Shown piece by piece: positions 1 to 6,401 of a stretch of DNA of 14,802 bases. Both the position numbers and the translations under genes were made by a program. The notes below the pieces were generated by a model. It saw only the letters and a program-made list of their open reading frames with translations. It had not been told where the DNA came from and searched no databases. The number at the start of each line of letters is the position of its first letter. The first letter of the stretch is position 1. Origin of the DNA: Prevotella sp. UBA1705 (GTDB lineage Bacteria; Bacteroidota; Bacteroidia; Bacteroidales; Bacteroidaceae); assembly GCA_002317385.1 (NCBI GenBank), contig DCJH01000028.1, positions 1 to 14,802 on the forward strand, in the 5' to 3' direction.

Positions 1-1
1 C

Positions 2-64
2 AATGAGAACTCTTACACTTCTCAGATGGTTCGCACCATCAAGTATCTCGCAGAGCAGAAGTAA
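2..64 (+). CDS. gap: Glyceraldehyde-3-phosphate dehydrogenase, C-terminal end only
   Basis: Only the last 20 codons and the TAA stop lie in the window; the gene begins to the left. The residues read NENSYTSQMVRTIKYLAEQK. This matches the C-terminal helix of GAPDH, where the family has W-Y-D-N-E-x-(G/S)-Y-(S/T) followed by an amphipathic helix; the leading base c fits the last base of the Asp codon in that motif. GAPDH carries out the NAD-dependent oxidation and phosphorylation of glyceraldehyde-3-phosphate in glycolysis, in the cytoplasm. A strong terminator follows 43 bp after the stop, so transcription probably does not continue into miaA. The identification rests on a short tail. Everything N-terminal of it, including the catalytic Cys, is outside the window. 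Confidence 0.75.
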   Translation, partial: NENSYTSQMVRTIKYLAEQK

Positions 65-106
65 TTCTTTCGTGCGAATAGCTTGATAGAACAAGCATAA
101 ACATGG

Positions 107-137
107 CCGCCCGACAGTAGTGTCGGGCGGTTTTTTT
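107..137 (+). terminator. Intrinsic terminator after gap
   Basis: A perfect 10-bp stem (CCGCCCGACA with TGTCGGGCGG) closes a GTAG loop and is followed by seven T. This is a textbook rho-independent terminator, 43 bp after the gap stop. Confidence 0.95.
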
Positions 138-199
138 GTAGCCTGGAAGTTTTGGATGCTTATGGAATGGGGCGGAACGGACGAGCTATTGTCGCAGAT

Positions 200-228
200 A
201 TGACATTGAAATATAATTTTTATGTCAT
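200..228 (+). repeat. 7-bp inverted repeat upstream of miaA
   Basis: ATGACAT at 200-206 and ATGTCAT at 222-228 form a perfect dyad around a 15-bp AT-rich spacer, 28 bp before the miaA -7 box. It could be an operator or a chance palindrome in AT-rich DNA. No regulator can be assigned. Confidence 0.3.
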
Positions 229-255
229 GCTGCAATAAATATAAGAAAAATTTCG

Positions 256-263
256 TAAGTTTG
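256..263 (+). promoter_or_regulatory. Bacteroidota -7 box of miaA (TAAGTTTG)
   Basis: TAAGTTTG matches the Bacteroidota -7 consensus TAnnTTTG exactly and ends 4 nt before the GTG start at 268. No TTTG lies at the expected -33 position (about 233-236), so the upstream half is weak. The spacing puts the transcription start at or within a few bases of the start codon. Confidence 0.6.
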
Positions 264-267
264 CGAA

Positions 268-1188
268 GTGAATCAATTGATAACTATTCTTGGGCCTACG
301 GCCTGTGGCAAGACGGCCTTGGCTGCACAGCTGGCCTACGATCTGGGGGCAGAAATCATCAGCGCCGACAGCCGGCAGGTGTACCGAGGCATGGACATCG
401 GCACCGGAAAAGACCTTGACGACTATGTGGTGAAGGGGCGAAAAATACCCTATCATCTCATCGATATTGCCGAACCGGGCACAAAATACAACCTGTTTTG
501 CTATCAGCAGGACTTCATGGAGGCGCTGGCCGACATTACAGGCCGAGGCGTTCAGCCCATATTGTGCGGCGGAACTGGCCTATACATCGAGGCGGTGGTC
601 AAGGGTTATGCCCTCTCTACGGTGCCACAGAATCCCGACCTGCGCCAGGAACTGCAGGGAGAAAGCCTGCCAGAACTCACGCAGAGGCTGGTGGAGCTGA
701 AGCAGAAGAACGGAAGCGTGATGCACAACACCACCGACGTGGACTCCTGCCAGCGCGCCATACGGGCCATTGAGATAGAGACCTACAACCTGGAGCATGC
801 TGCCGAGCGACGCGAGATGGCTCCCATCGACTCGCTCCTCATCGGCCTCGACATCCCGCGCGAGGAGCGTCGCCGCAAGATTACGGCCCGACTTAGGCAG
901 CGTCTGGCCGAAGGCATGGTCGACGAGATACGCGCGCTGCTCGATAGGGGTATTCCGGCCGAAGATATTATCTATTATGGGCTGGAATATAAATATGTGA
1001 CCGAATATGCCATAGGGCGTCTCTCTTACGACGAGATGTTCAGACAGCTCGAAATTGCCATACACCAGTTTGCCAAAAGACAGATGACTTGGTTTCGCGG
1101 CATGGAGCGACGGGGGCTTCACATCCACTGGATCGATGCCACGTTACCGATGGAAGAAAAGATAAACGCAATCAAACAACAGTTATGA
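268..1188 (+). CDS. miaA: tRNA dimethylallyltransferase (MiaA)
   Basis: MiaA transfers a dimethylallyl group from DMAPP to N6 of A37 in tRNAs that read UNN codons; the i6A product is usually the substrate for MiaB. The 306-residue length is normal. The P-loop GPTACGKT is at residues 9-16, DSRQVY at 34-39, and the conserved CGGTGLY block at about 109-115. The C-terminal region carries the expected YGLEYKY and KRQMTWFRG motifs. The start is GTG at 268: an in-frame TAA sits at 256-258, and no other start codon lies between it and the P-loop, so no ATG can serve. There is no Shine-Dalgarno site and the -7 box ends 4 nt upstream, so the mRNA is probably leaderless. The TGA stop overlaps the ATG of the next gene (ATGA), which suggests translational coupling with the lipid kinase. 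Confidence 0.95.
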   Translation: MNQLITILGPTACGKTALAAQLAYDLGAEIISADSRQVYRGMDIGTGKDLDDYVVKGRKIPYHLIDIAEPGTKYNLFCYQQDFMEALADITGRGVQPILCGGTGLYIEAVVKGYALSTVPQNPDLRQELQGESLPELTQRLVELKQKNGSVMHNTTDVDSCQRAIRAIEIETYNLEHAAERREMAPIDSLLIGLDIPREERRRKITARLRQRLAEGMVDEIRALLDRGIPAEDIIYYGLEYKYVTEYAIGRLSYDEMFRQLEIAIHQFAKRQMTWFRGMERRGLHIHWIDATLPMEEKINAIKQQL

Positions 1189-2120
1189 TGGAAGAGAATC
1201 GTTGGGGAATCATCTATTGTCCGAAGAACGGCCTCTTGGGTTCGTCCAAGAAACGCTGGGAGAAAATCAGGCATTGCCTGCAGGAAAACGGCATTCAGTA
1301 CGACCATGTGCAGAGTGAAAACACGGGCAGTGTAGACCGGTTGGTGAAGATGTTTATCAACAACGGCTACCGCACCATTGTGCTCGTGGGTGGCGACTCG
1401 GCGCTCAACGACACCGTGAACTGCCTCATGCAAGTGGAGAAAGACGTGCGCGACCGCATTGCGCTCGGCGTCATTCCCAACGGCATGATGAACGATTTTG
1501 CCCATTTCTGGGAACTGGACGAGGATAATTACGAGCAGACCATCAAGTGGCTCAAGGAGCGAAGGGTGAAGAAGATAGACCTGGGCTGCATCCGTTACAC
1601 CAACAAAGACGGCGCACCCTGCCGCCGCTATTTCCTCAACTGCGTGAACGTGGGGCTCATCGCTTCAATCATGAACCTCAGACGACAGACGCGCCACGTG
1701 TTCGGCAGTCGCACGCTGTCGTTCTTTTTCTCGTTCCTCCTGCTCACTTTCCAGCGCTTAGACTACAAGATGAAGCTGCGCATCAATACCGACACCATCG
1801 ACCGCAAGGTGATGACGATGTGCGTGGGCAATGCCTTGGGCTATGGTCAGACGCCCAATGCCGTGCCCTACAACGGTTTGCTCGACGTCTCTGTGGTCTA
1901 TCACCCGGGCATGACACAGCTTTTCGAGGGTCTCTACTTGTTTGTGAAGGGAAAGATTCTCAACCATCACGACGTGCATCCCTATCGCACCCGTCAGGTC
2001 GTTGTGGAGCAGGCCGAGAACGCACTCGTGGGCGTGGATGGCCGACTGATGCGCACTCCGCAAGGCCCATTCACCATCACGGTGGAGGAGGGGGTCATCA
2101 ACTTCCTCATTCCTGCTTGA
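1185..2120 (+). CDS. Diacylglycerol kinase-like lipid kinase
   Basis: This 311-residue cytoplasmic protein belongs to the DAGK catalytic/YegS-like family, which phosphorylates lipid alcohols such as diacylglycerol with ATP. The N-terminal part has the nucleotide-binding loop V-G-G-D-S-A-L-N-D at residues 68-76. The family norm is GGDG(T/S)xNE, so the third Gly is replaced by Ser here. GVIPNGMMNDFAH takes the place of the usual GTxNDFA block. The C-terminal beta-rich domain ends with the typical Asp-Gly (GVDGRLM) and a pattern that fits 'VVVEQAENALVGVDGR'. The start is ATG 1185, overlapping the miaA stop by 4 bp; ATG 1188 is equally possible. A longer in-frame start at 1089 would lie inside miaA and is rejected. 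No signal peptide is present. The physiological lipid substrate is unknown. Confidence 0.85.
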   Translation: MMEENRWGIIYCPKNGLLGSSKKRWEKIRHCLQENGIQYDHVQSENTGSVDRLVKMFINNGYRTIVLVGGDSALNDTVNCLMQVEKDVRDRIALGVIPNGMMNDFAHFWELDEDNYEQTIKWLKERRVKKIDLGCIRYTNKDGAPCRRYFLNCVNVGLIASIMNLRRQTRHVFGSRTLSFFFSFLLLTFQRLDYKMKLRINTDTIDRKVMTMCVGNALGYGQTPNAVPYNGLLDVSVVYHPGMTQLFEGLYLFVKGKILNHHDVHPYRTRQVVVEQAENALVGVDGRLMRTPQGPFTITVEEGVINFLIPA

Positions 2121-2175
2121 TTTTTCATGGCCGCAACGTGGTCATGTTGCTCTCATCGCTGCCCCCGAACCCTAT

Positions 2176-2204
2176 AAGCCACTACGCTGCGTAGTGGCTT
2201 TTTT
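2176..2204 (+). terminator. Intrinsic terminator after miaA-lipid kinase operon
   Basis: A perfect 11-bp stem (AAGCCACTACG with CGTAGTGGCTT) closes a CTG loop and runs into a T stretch of six. It lies 55 bp after the stop and ends the two-gene operon. The 362-bp gap 2121-2482 otherwise holds only a weak promoter candidate at 2329-2360. Confidence 0.95.
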
Positions 2205-2328
2205 CATGTCCCGCTGCCCCAAAACCTTAGCACTCAGTTCGCCTTGAAATCTGTATTGTCTAAGGCTTCCCACCCCGTGCGGCCATCAAAATATTCTACT
2301 CGTTTGAGGATGAAAACTTGAAGAAACG

Positions 2329-2360
2329 CTTGTTTATATCGCAAAAAATTACGAATATTG
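2329..2360 (+). promoter_or_regulatory. Weak promoter candidate for the AraC-type gene
   Basis: CTTG at 2329-2332 and GAATATTG at 2353-2360 resemble TTTG and TAnnTTTG with a 20-bp spacer, but with one and two mismatches. If real, it gives a leader of roughly 115 nt. No better match is visible between the terminator and the gene. Confidence 0.25.
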
Positions 2361-2482
2361 CAGGAAAACTGGGCAACGGAGGCTCATCGCCCATGGCGCG
2401 GGGCTACGAGGGTGCACAGAGTCGCCCCTCTGCAGCCGTTCACTGTCACCCGTTTCTCATCAACTAAATCTGACAACGCAAG

Positions 2483-3637
2483 ATGGACTATATTTTCTCA
2501 ATCGGCATTTTCTGTGCTTTCTTCTTCGTCGTGCTGCTGCTGGGCAAGAAGGCCAAGGCCCTGCACGACCACATCCTCATCTTCTGGTTGGTCTATCTGG
2601 GCCTGTCGCTCGGGCTCTACATGCTTTCGATGGTGGAGCCGATGGCCAGCTGGCCCAACTTCCCCGCGTTTGTCGTGTCGCTGCTGTTGCTCCATGGCCC
2701 ATTTCTCTACCTCTACACCACGACACTTACCGCCGGACAGCGGCGACTCCCCCTGCGCGCCGCCCTCCACCAGGTGCCCTTCGCAGTGTTTGCGCTCTAC
2801 CTCTTGGGGGTGGCGCTGCAGGGTAACCATGCGCCCCATCTCAGCCTGAGCCACGACGGCCACGCCGAACAGCTGCCGCCGTTTTTCGTCATTCTGCTCA
2901 TCGTCACAGCGCTTTCGGGCCCCATCTACTTCGTGGTTTCCATCCTCCGCATGCGAGATTACAAGCGCAGTTGCATGGATAGTTTCTCCACCATCGAGGA
3001 AATCAACCTCAACTGGCTGCGCATCCTGCTCTACATCTTCGGCATTATCTGGACGCTGCTCATGTTTGTGGCCGCCACCCATCATCTTTTCCACTATTCG
3101 TCCACACGCTTCTGCATCAACGGACTCTTCGGCTCGCTGGCCATATTTGTGGTGCTCGTGGGCTATTTCGGGCTCAATCAGCGGGAGATTTTCACCCATT
3201 TCATGATGCCCGACCAGAGTGGCGACGCTATGCCGGCGCCTGAATCCGACTCCAAGGAGAAGTATAGCAACATGCCGCTCACGCCCCAGGAGATGCAGGC
3301 CTACGTCGAGCGGCTGAAACATTACATGGTGGCCGAGAAGCCCTACCTCAATCCCGAGCTCACGCTTGCCCTCTTGGCGTCGGAGCTCGACATCCCCGCC
3401 CACCACCTCTCACGTGTCATCAACGAGCAGTTCAATCGCAATTTCTTCGACTTTATCAACGATTATCGGGTGGAAGAAGTGAAGCGAAAACTCTTCGACC
3501 CCCACTTTGAGAGTTTCTCGTTGCTCGGCATCGCTTTCGAATGCGGCTTCAATTCCAAGTCGGCCTTCAACCGAATCTTCAAGAAATCCACCGGACTTAC
3601 GCCGAGCGAGTATAAGAAGCGTCCCGCCGAAGCCTAA
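2483..3637 (+). CDS. Membrane-anchored AraC-family transcriptional regulator
   Basis: The protein has 384 residues. The first ~235 residues contain about seven hydrophobic segments (roughly 3-21, 31-50, 61-78, 92-112, 131-153, 177-198, 209-231) with short polar connectors. A soluble linker follows, then a C-terminal AraC double helix-turn-helix at about 287-380: LALLASELDIPAHHLSRVIN in the first HTH and GIAFECGFNSKSAFNRIFKK in the second, ending GLTPSEYKK. The layout matches Bacteroidota regulators in which a membrane sensor domain is joined directly to the DNA-binding domain. The signal it senses and its targets are unknown. The downstream DUF6448 gene on the same strand and the dyad at 3640-3661 are candidate targets, by position only. 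There is no Shine-Dalgarno site before ATG 2483. Confidence 0.85.
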   Translation: MDYIFSIGIFCAFFFVVLLLGKKAKALHDHILIFWLVYLGLSLGLYMLSMVEPMASWPNFPAFVVSLLLLHGPFLYLYTTTLTAGQRRLPLRAALHQVPFAVFALYLLGVALQGNHAPHLSLSHDGHAEQLPPFFVILLIVTALSGPIYFVVSILRMRDYKRSCMDSFSTIEEINLNWLRILLYIFGIIWTLLMFVAATHHLFHYSSTRFCINGLFGSLAIFVVLVGYFGLNQREIFTHFMMPDQSGDAMPAPESDSKEKYSNMPLTPQEMQAYVERLKHYMVAEKPYLNPELTLALLASELDIPAHHLSRVINEQFNRNFFDFINDYRVEEVKRKLFDPHFESFSLLGIAFECGFNSKSAFNRIFKKSTGLTPSEYKKRPAEA

Positions 3638-3639
3638 AT

Positions 3640-3661
3640 GTCCCACTTTAGAAAGTGCGAC
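3640..3661 (+). repeat. Inverted repeat between the AraC gene and DUF6448 gene
   Basis: GTCCCACTTT and AAAGTGCGAC pair over 10 bp with one mismatch around an AG centre, directly after the regulator's stop. There is no T-tract on the plus strand, so it is a poor terminator. It could be an operator for the neighbouring promoter at 3725, about 65 bp downstream. Confidence 0.35.
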
Positions 3662-3724
3662 CTCAAAACCCGGAATAAGACGTGCCATCTTATAAAATGG
3701 GGCGCGCCACTGCCTCGGACTCAC

Positions 3725-3732
3725 TACTTTTG
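3725..3732 (+). promoter_or_regulatory. -7 box (TACTTTTG) of the DUF6448 gene
   Basis: TACTTTTG is a full match to TAnnTTTG and lies 28 bp before ATG 3761. There is no TTTG at the -33 position. A promoter lacking this box may depend on an activator, which would fit an adjacent AraC-type regulator; that is inference. Confidence 0.5.
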
Positions 3733-3760
3733 CATCAGAATCATTTAAAACTTAAGCGAT

Positions 3761-4402
3761 ATGAAAACAAAAGTAATGAACCAAGAAGTAAGAAACTCCA
3801 ACCCGTTGTTCACCCTCAAAGGCGTAGCTCGCCCGTTGATGACCTTCGTCATGACGCTGATGCTCGCCCTCAGTTCACTCACCGCCTCCGCCCACTGCGA
3901 CTCCTACGACGGCCCTACCATCAAGGATGCCCTGCGGGCACTGGAAACCAACAATGTGAATCTGGTCTATAAATGGATTCAGAAGGAGCAGGAACCCGAA
4001 ATCACCGCACTCTTCAACCAGACCTACCGCCTGCGCAAGGGTGACAAGCAGGTGTATGCCCTTGTGGAGAAGCATTTCCTGGAGACCCTCGTCAGACTGC
4101 ACCGTGCCACCGAGGGCGCCCCATTCAGCGGACTGAAGCCTGCGGGCAGCGCCTCGAAGATTGTGCAGATGAGCGACCAGGCCATCGCCGCCGGCTCGGT
4201 AGACGACCTCCTCGGCAAGCTCAACAACCACATCAACACCATTCTCCGGACCAAATACCAGAAGGTGTTGGAGCTCGACAAGGTGAAGAACTCCTCGCCT
4301 GAGCAGGGCCGTGCCTATGTGGCCGCCTACGTAGACTATACCCATTCCATCGAGGCCCTTCACGACCTGCTGCTTCACGGCAGTGCCCACCACGAGCACT
4401 AA
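3761..4402 (+). CDS. Exported DUF6448 family protein
   Basis: The protein has 213 residues. An N-terminal basic stretch and the hydrophobic core MTFVMTLMLALSSL end in TASA, so signal peptidase I cleavage is predicted after Ala44. The mature protein would then start with HCDSYDGP, the conserved opening block of DUF6448 as I recall the family. The rest is mostly alpha-helical and charged, and it ends in a His-rich tail (HGSAHHEH). The function of the family is not established. A His at the mature N-terminus, the nearby Cys46 and the His-rich tail would suit metal binding, but this is only suggestive. ATG 3776 (MNQEV) is an alternative start that keeps the signal peptide. The gene is monocistronic, with its own -7 box and terminator. 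Confidence 0.75.
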   Translation: MKTKVMNQEVRNSNPLFTLKGVARPLMTFVMTLMLALSSLTASAHCDSYDGPTIKDALRALETNNVNLVYKWIQKEQEPEITALFNQTYRLRKGDKQVYALVEKHFLETLVRLHRATEGAPFSGLKPAGSASKIVQMSDQAIAAGSVDDLLGKLNNHINTILRTKYQKVLELDKVKNSSPEQGRAYVAAYVDYTHSIEALHDLLLHGSAHHEH

Positions 4403-4455
4403 CCCCCTCTCGCAGTCCGTCTGATCATCCTTGCGAGCTCGCTCTCGCCCTTTTT

Positions 4456-4502
4456 CCACGAGCCACCACCGCCCAGCGATGGTGGCTCGTGGCGTGTTTT
4501 CT
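4456..4502 (+). terminator. Intrinsic terminator after the DUF6448 gene
   Basis: A 13-bp perfect stem (CCACGAGCCACCA at 4456-4468 with TGGTGGCTCGTGG at 4480-4492) with an 11-nt loop is followed, after four bases, by a T-rich run. The U-tract is slightly displaced but the hairpin is strong. Confidence 0.8.
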
Positions 4503-4734
4503 TCCAATACAACGGGCTTATGCTGAGGAGGTTAAACTGAAATCCTCAATGCCGCTCAGGTGAATAGATCCAGCCTAATCTCCCAGTTGCAAGCTGACCA
4601 AATGCCATACCTACCCGCATGCCTATCGGTAACATTTGTGGCCGGGAATTGCGGGAAAAGGGTTCGGCACAGACTTTGCTCATGATGAAGTGACAGACAA
4701 TTATCCATCCATTTATCAATAGGAGACACAAATT
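4503..4734. other. Gene-free stretch before the cupin gene
   Basis: No convincing gene or consensus promoter is seen here. A short open frame at 4619-4693 (24 codons, starting MPIGNICGRE) reads like protein sequence, but it has no recognised family and no ribosome-binding site. An AGGAG at about 4722, some ten bases before ATG 4735, is the best candidate ribosome-binding site for the cupin gene. Confidence 0.4.
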
Positions 4735-5058
4735 ATGGCAAAGTTTGAAAAAGGAACGATTTTTCAGGTACAGGAGACAATAGATTATGCTGAGGGCGGC
4801 GTGGTGAGCAAGGAGCTCGTGCACAGTGCGGCAGGTTCGATAACCCTCTTCTCGTTTGATGCCGGACAGGGACTGAGCGAACATACGGCACCGTTCGACG
4901 CCTATATCGAGGTGATCGACGGCGAGATGGAGCTCACTGTGAGCGGCGTGAAGTATGTGATCAGGGCTGGAAGCAGCTTTGTGATTCCCGCCGGAGCGGC
5001 CCACTCGGTGAATGCCGCGCAGCGTTTCAAGATGCTCATCACGATGATTCGCGGATAA
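4735..5058 (+). CDS. Small cupin-domain protein
   Basis: The 107-residue single-domain cupin is the length of a minimal beta-barrel. The first cupin motif is G-L-S-E-H-T-A-P-F-D-A-Y-I-E-V-I-D-G-E at about 46-64, with one His where the classical motif has HxH. The second is P-A-G-A-A-H-S-V near 88-95. His in motif 1 and His in motif 2 could bind a metal, but the reduced first motif means catalysis cannot be assumed. Short cupins of this kind with HTAPFDA are common in anaerobic Bacteroidota and have no firm function. No signal peptide is present, so it is cytoplasmic. AGGAG lies about ten bases upstream, one of the few Shine-Dalgarno-like sites in the window. It is convergent with the smalltalk/HU genes. 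Confidence 0.85.
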   Translation: MAKFEKGTIFQVQETIDYAEGGVVSKELVHSAAGSITLFSFDAGQGLSEHTAPFDAYIEVIDGEMELTVSGVKYVIRAGSSFVIPAGAAHSVNAAQRFKMLITMIRG

Positions 5059-5060
5059 TC

Positions 5061-5082
5061 ATGTGGGGCGATGCGCCCCCAT
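5061..5082 (+). terminator. GC-rich hairpin just after the cupin stop
   Basis: GGGGCG-ATG-CGCCCC forms a 6-bp GC stem, extended by ATG/CAT pairs with one bulged T. It has no U-tract, so it is a weak terminator or simply an RNA 3'-end hairpin. Confidence 0.4.
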
Positions 5083-5162
5083 CTACCGCAGCATCAGGCA
5101 GCAAGAAGACTATATATTTCTGATAGGAAGGGCGACCCACGCCCCAATTTCATACGACAATC

Positions 5163-5200
5163 ATCCCATGCCGGCCAGGACGAGTCCTGCGGCATGGGAT
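5163..5200. terminator. Large hairpin between convergent genes
   Basis: An 11-bp outer stem (ATCCCATGCCG with CGGCATGGGAT) encloses a 2-nt bulge and a 6-bp inner stem (CAGGAC-GA-GTCCTG). It lies between the cupin gene (plus) and the smalltalk/HU genes (minus), so it could terminate either or both. A short T run follows only on the plus strand, and it is interrupted. Confidence 0.5.
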
Positions 5201-5220
5201 TTCTGCGTTTTGTCGCCGCA

Positions 5221-5319
5221 TCATCCGATGCACGACGATACGCCTAAAGTAGTGGCGACAGCGGTGAGAACGCTGATGATCATCTGGAGAATGAGTTTCC
5301 AGGTCTGTTGGTTTTTCAT
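5221..5319 (-). CDS. Smalltalk-type small hydrophobic peptide
   Basis: A 32-residue peptide starts MKNQQTWKLI, has one hydrophobic helix (about residues 9-26) and ends GVSSCIG. This matches what I recall of the Bacteroidota 'smalltalk' family: about 32 residues, a Lys/Trp-containing start, a central hydrophobic segment and a Ser-Cys near the end, usually next to an HU-family gene, as here. The function is unknown; a membrane peptide is likely. A longer start at 5334 (MNHNT added) is possible, but the shorter one matches the family length. It lies 154 bp downstream of the HU-HIG gene on the same strand. That gap contains a GC-rich hairpin (GAGCCCC with GGGGCTC on the minus strand). The N-acetylmuramoyl-L-alanine amidase gene that often completes this set is absent. 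Confidence 0.75.
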   Translation of the reverse strand: MKNQQTWKLILQMIISVLTAVATTLGVSSCIG

Positions 5320-5473
5320 GGTATTGTGGTTCATTTTGGTGGATAAATCGGTTAGAGAATCCTGCCGCGCGGTGCCTGTCTCATGGTCGGGGCAGCTGCA
5401 GGCCGACCTGAGTCGTGGCTGCGCGGCGAGGGTGAGCCCCCGGTCTGCCGGAGCGGACAGGGGCTCAGAGCGG

Positions 5474-5950
5474 TTAGACACCCTCAGCAGGGGTCTCGGC
5501 GGGCGCGTCGACCACGGCGTTCTTGGGCGCCTCCTTGGCCGTGATGCCCTCCAGCAGGTTCTTGGTGAAGAATCCGGTGCGGTTGCCTGCGGCGTTGGAG
5601 CCGGTGGCCGTGAAGTGCTTCTCGGGCCCGTAGACAATGTGATAGCCGGCAATCTTGGTGCTGTCGAACTCGGCGCTGTTGTTGGCGGGCAGCGTCGTGA
5701 TGCCCACTCGGAACGACCCGATGCCGTCGAGCACCACCTTCTGGGAGTTCTGCAGATGGGCCTTCATGGCCATCGACATGCCTGCGAGCACGGCGCATAC
5801 GTCGGCATAGGTTACTGTGGTAGACTGCGAGATCTCCTCGGCGAGCTGCTTGGTGGAGATAACGTCCATGATAACGGTGCGGCCATACCATTTGCCAAAG
5901 GTCTTGCTGCTGGCCTGCTTGTTTTGTACTTTGCGATAACAAATAGACAT
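5474..5950 (-). CDS. HU family DNA-binding protein (HU-HIG type)
   Basis: The protein has 158 residues. An extended N-terminal segment (MSICYRKVQNK...) precedes an HU-like fold: the helical part STKQLAEEISQSTTVTYADV at about 32-51 and helix LAGMSMAMKAHLQNSQKVVLDGIGSFRVG near 55-83. A beta-rich and disordered, Ala/Glu/Pro-rich tail follows. The family is HU-HIG, abundant and multi-copy in Bacteroidota; it is longer than true HU (about 90 residues) and its roles are mostly unknown. A consensus promoter lies at 6049-6080 on the minus strand and gives a leader of about 95 nt. AAAGGAAA lies a few bases before the ATG. It is read with the downstream smalltalk peptide, a common pairing. The 326-residue open frame on the opposite strand over this region is a GC-driven shadow. 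Confidence 0.88.
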   Translation of the reverse strand: MSICYRKVQNKQASSKTFGKWYGRTVIMDVISTKQLAEEISQSTTVTYADVCAVLAGMSMAMKAHLQNSQKVVLDGIGSFRVGITTLPANNSAEFDSTKIAGYHIVYGPEKHFTATGSNAAGNRTGFFTKNLLEGITAKEAPKNAVVDAPAETPAEGV

Positions 5951-6048
5951 AATGTTTCCTTTCTTTTAGTGGTTAACAATAAGGTTTGTAATACTCATAA
6001 AGGTGTGTCTTCGCAGTGGTTAGAGCTCTTAGTTTCTGTTTGACAATG

Positions 6049-6080
6049 CAAAGATAGGGGTATTTCGTCGGGCCGGCAAG
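6049..6080 (-). promoter_or_regulatory. Promoter of the HU-HIG gene
   Basis: Read on the minus strand, TATCTTTG (6056-6049) is a full -7 match, and CTTG (6080-6077) lies 20 bp upstream in the -33 position. The predicted transcript starts near 6043 and has a leader of about 95 nt. Confidence 0.65.
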
Positions 6081-6146
6081 CATCGCGCACCCACCAGGCC
6101 ATCCATAGGGTGGGATGGAGGGGGAAACGCAGCCTCTCCCCCCTTG

Positions 6147-6167
6147 CCCCTCCCCCGGAGGGAGGGG
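6147..6167. repeat. GC-rich palindrome, copy 1 of a family
   Basis: CCCCTCCC and GGGAGGGG form a perfect 8-bp stem around CCGGA, preceded by another CTCCCC block. The pattern of two C-rich blocks, a loop and a G-rich block matches the inverted pair at 12497-12530 and 12723-12756, so it is probably the same dispersed repeat family. Confidence 0.6.
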
Positions 6168-6222
6168 AGTAATATGTCCGAAGGTCGGGGTGCCGATTGC
6201 CCTATATCGATAATATTGTTTT

Positions 6223-6370
6223 TCTGTCTTTCTGTCTTCAAAATATGCTTTTTATGTAGTTCTGTCTTAAACTCCTCATAAAAAGTTATTCTGTTACTCT
6301 GTCTTATCATCTCCTTTTATATTACTATGTATCAGCTTCTTATAAAATTGTTATTCTGTTACTCTGTCTT
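6223..6370 (+). repeat. TCTGTCTT repeats with a 21-bp exact direct repeat
   Basis: The octamer TCTGTCTT occurs at 6223, 6231, 6261, 6298 and 6363 in AT-rich DNA. The last two copies are the ends of an exact 21-bp direct repeat (6285-6305 and 6350-6370; begins GTTATTCTG, ends CTCTGTCTT). No open frame or promoter explains it. Confidence 0.75.
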
Positions 6371-6401
6371 CTTTTCTGCACTCCCGTTATCCCGTCTTGC
6401 C

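Noticed and set aside
1089..1184. Upstream extension of the lipid kinase
   Set aside because: It lies inside miaA in another frame; the family start fits ATG 1185 with the ATGA overlap.
1547..2194. 215-residue frame inside the lipid kinase
   Set aside because: Shadow frame with Arg/His/Pro-rich low-complexity content.
2498..3406. 302-residue open frame on the minus strand
   Set aside because: It is antisense to the AraC-type gene, rich in His/Glu/Gly as expected from reading GC-biased codons backwards, and matches no family.
5063..6043. 326-residue open frame on the plus strand
   Set aside because: It runs antisense to the clearly recognisable HU-HIG and smalltalk genes; its composition (Arg/Gly-rich) is that of a GC-rich shadow frame.
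6029..6310. 93-residue minus-strand frame upstream of HU
   Set aside because: It spans the HU promoter and a GC-rich palindrome; no start signal or family resemblance.
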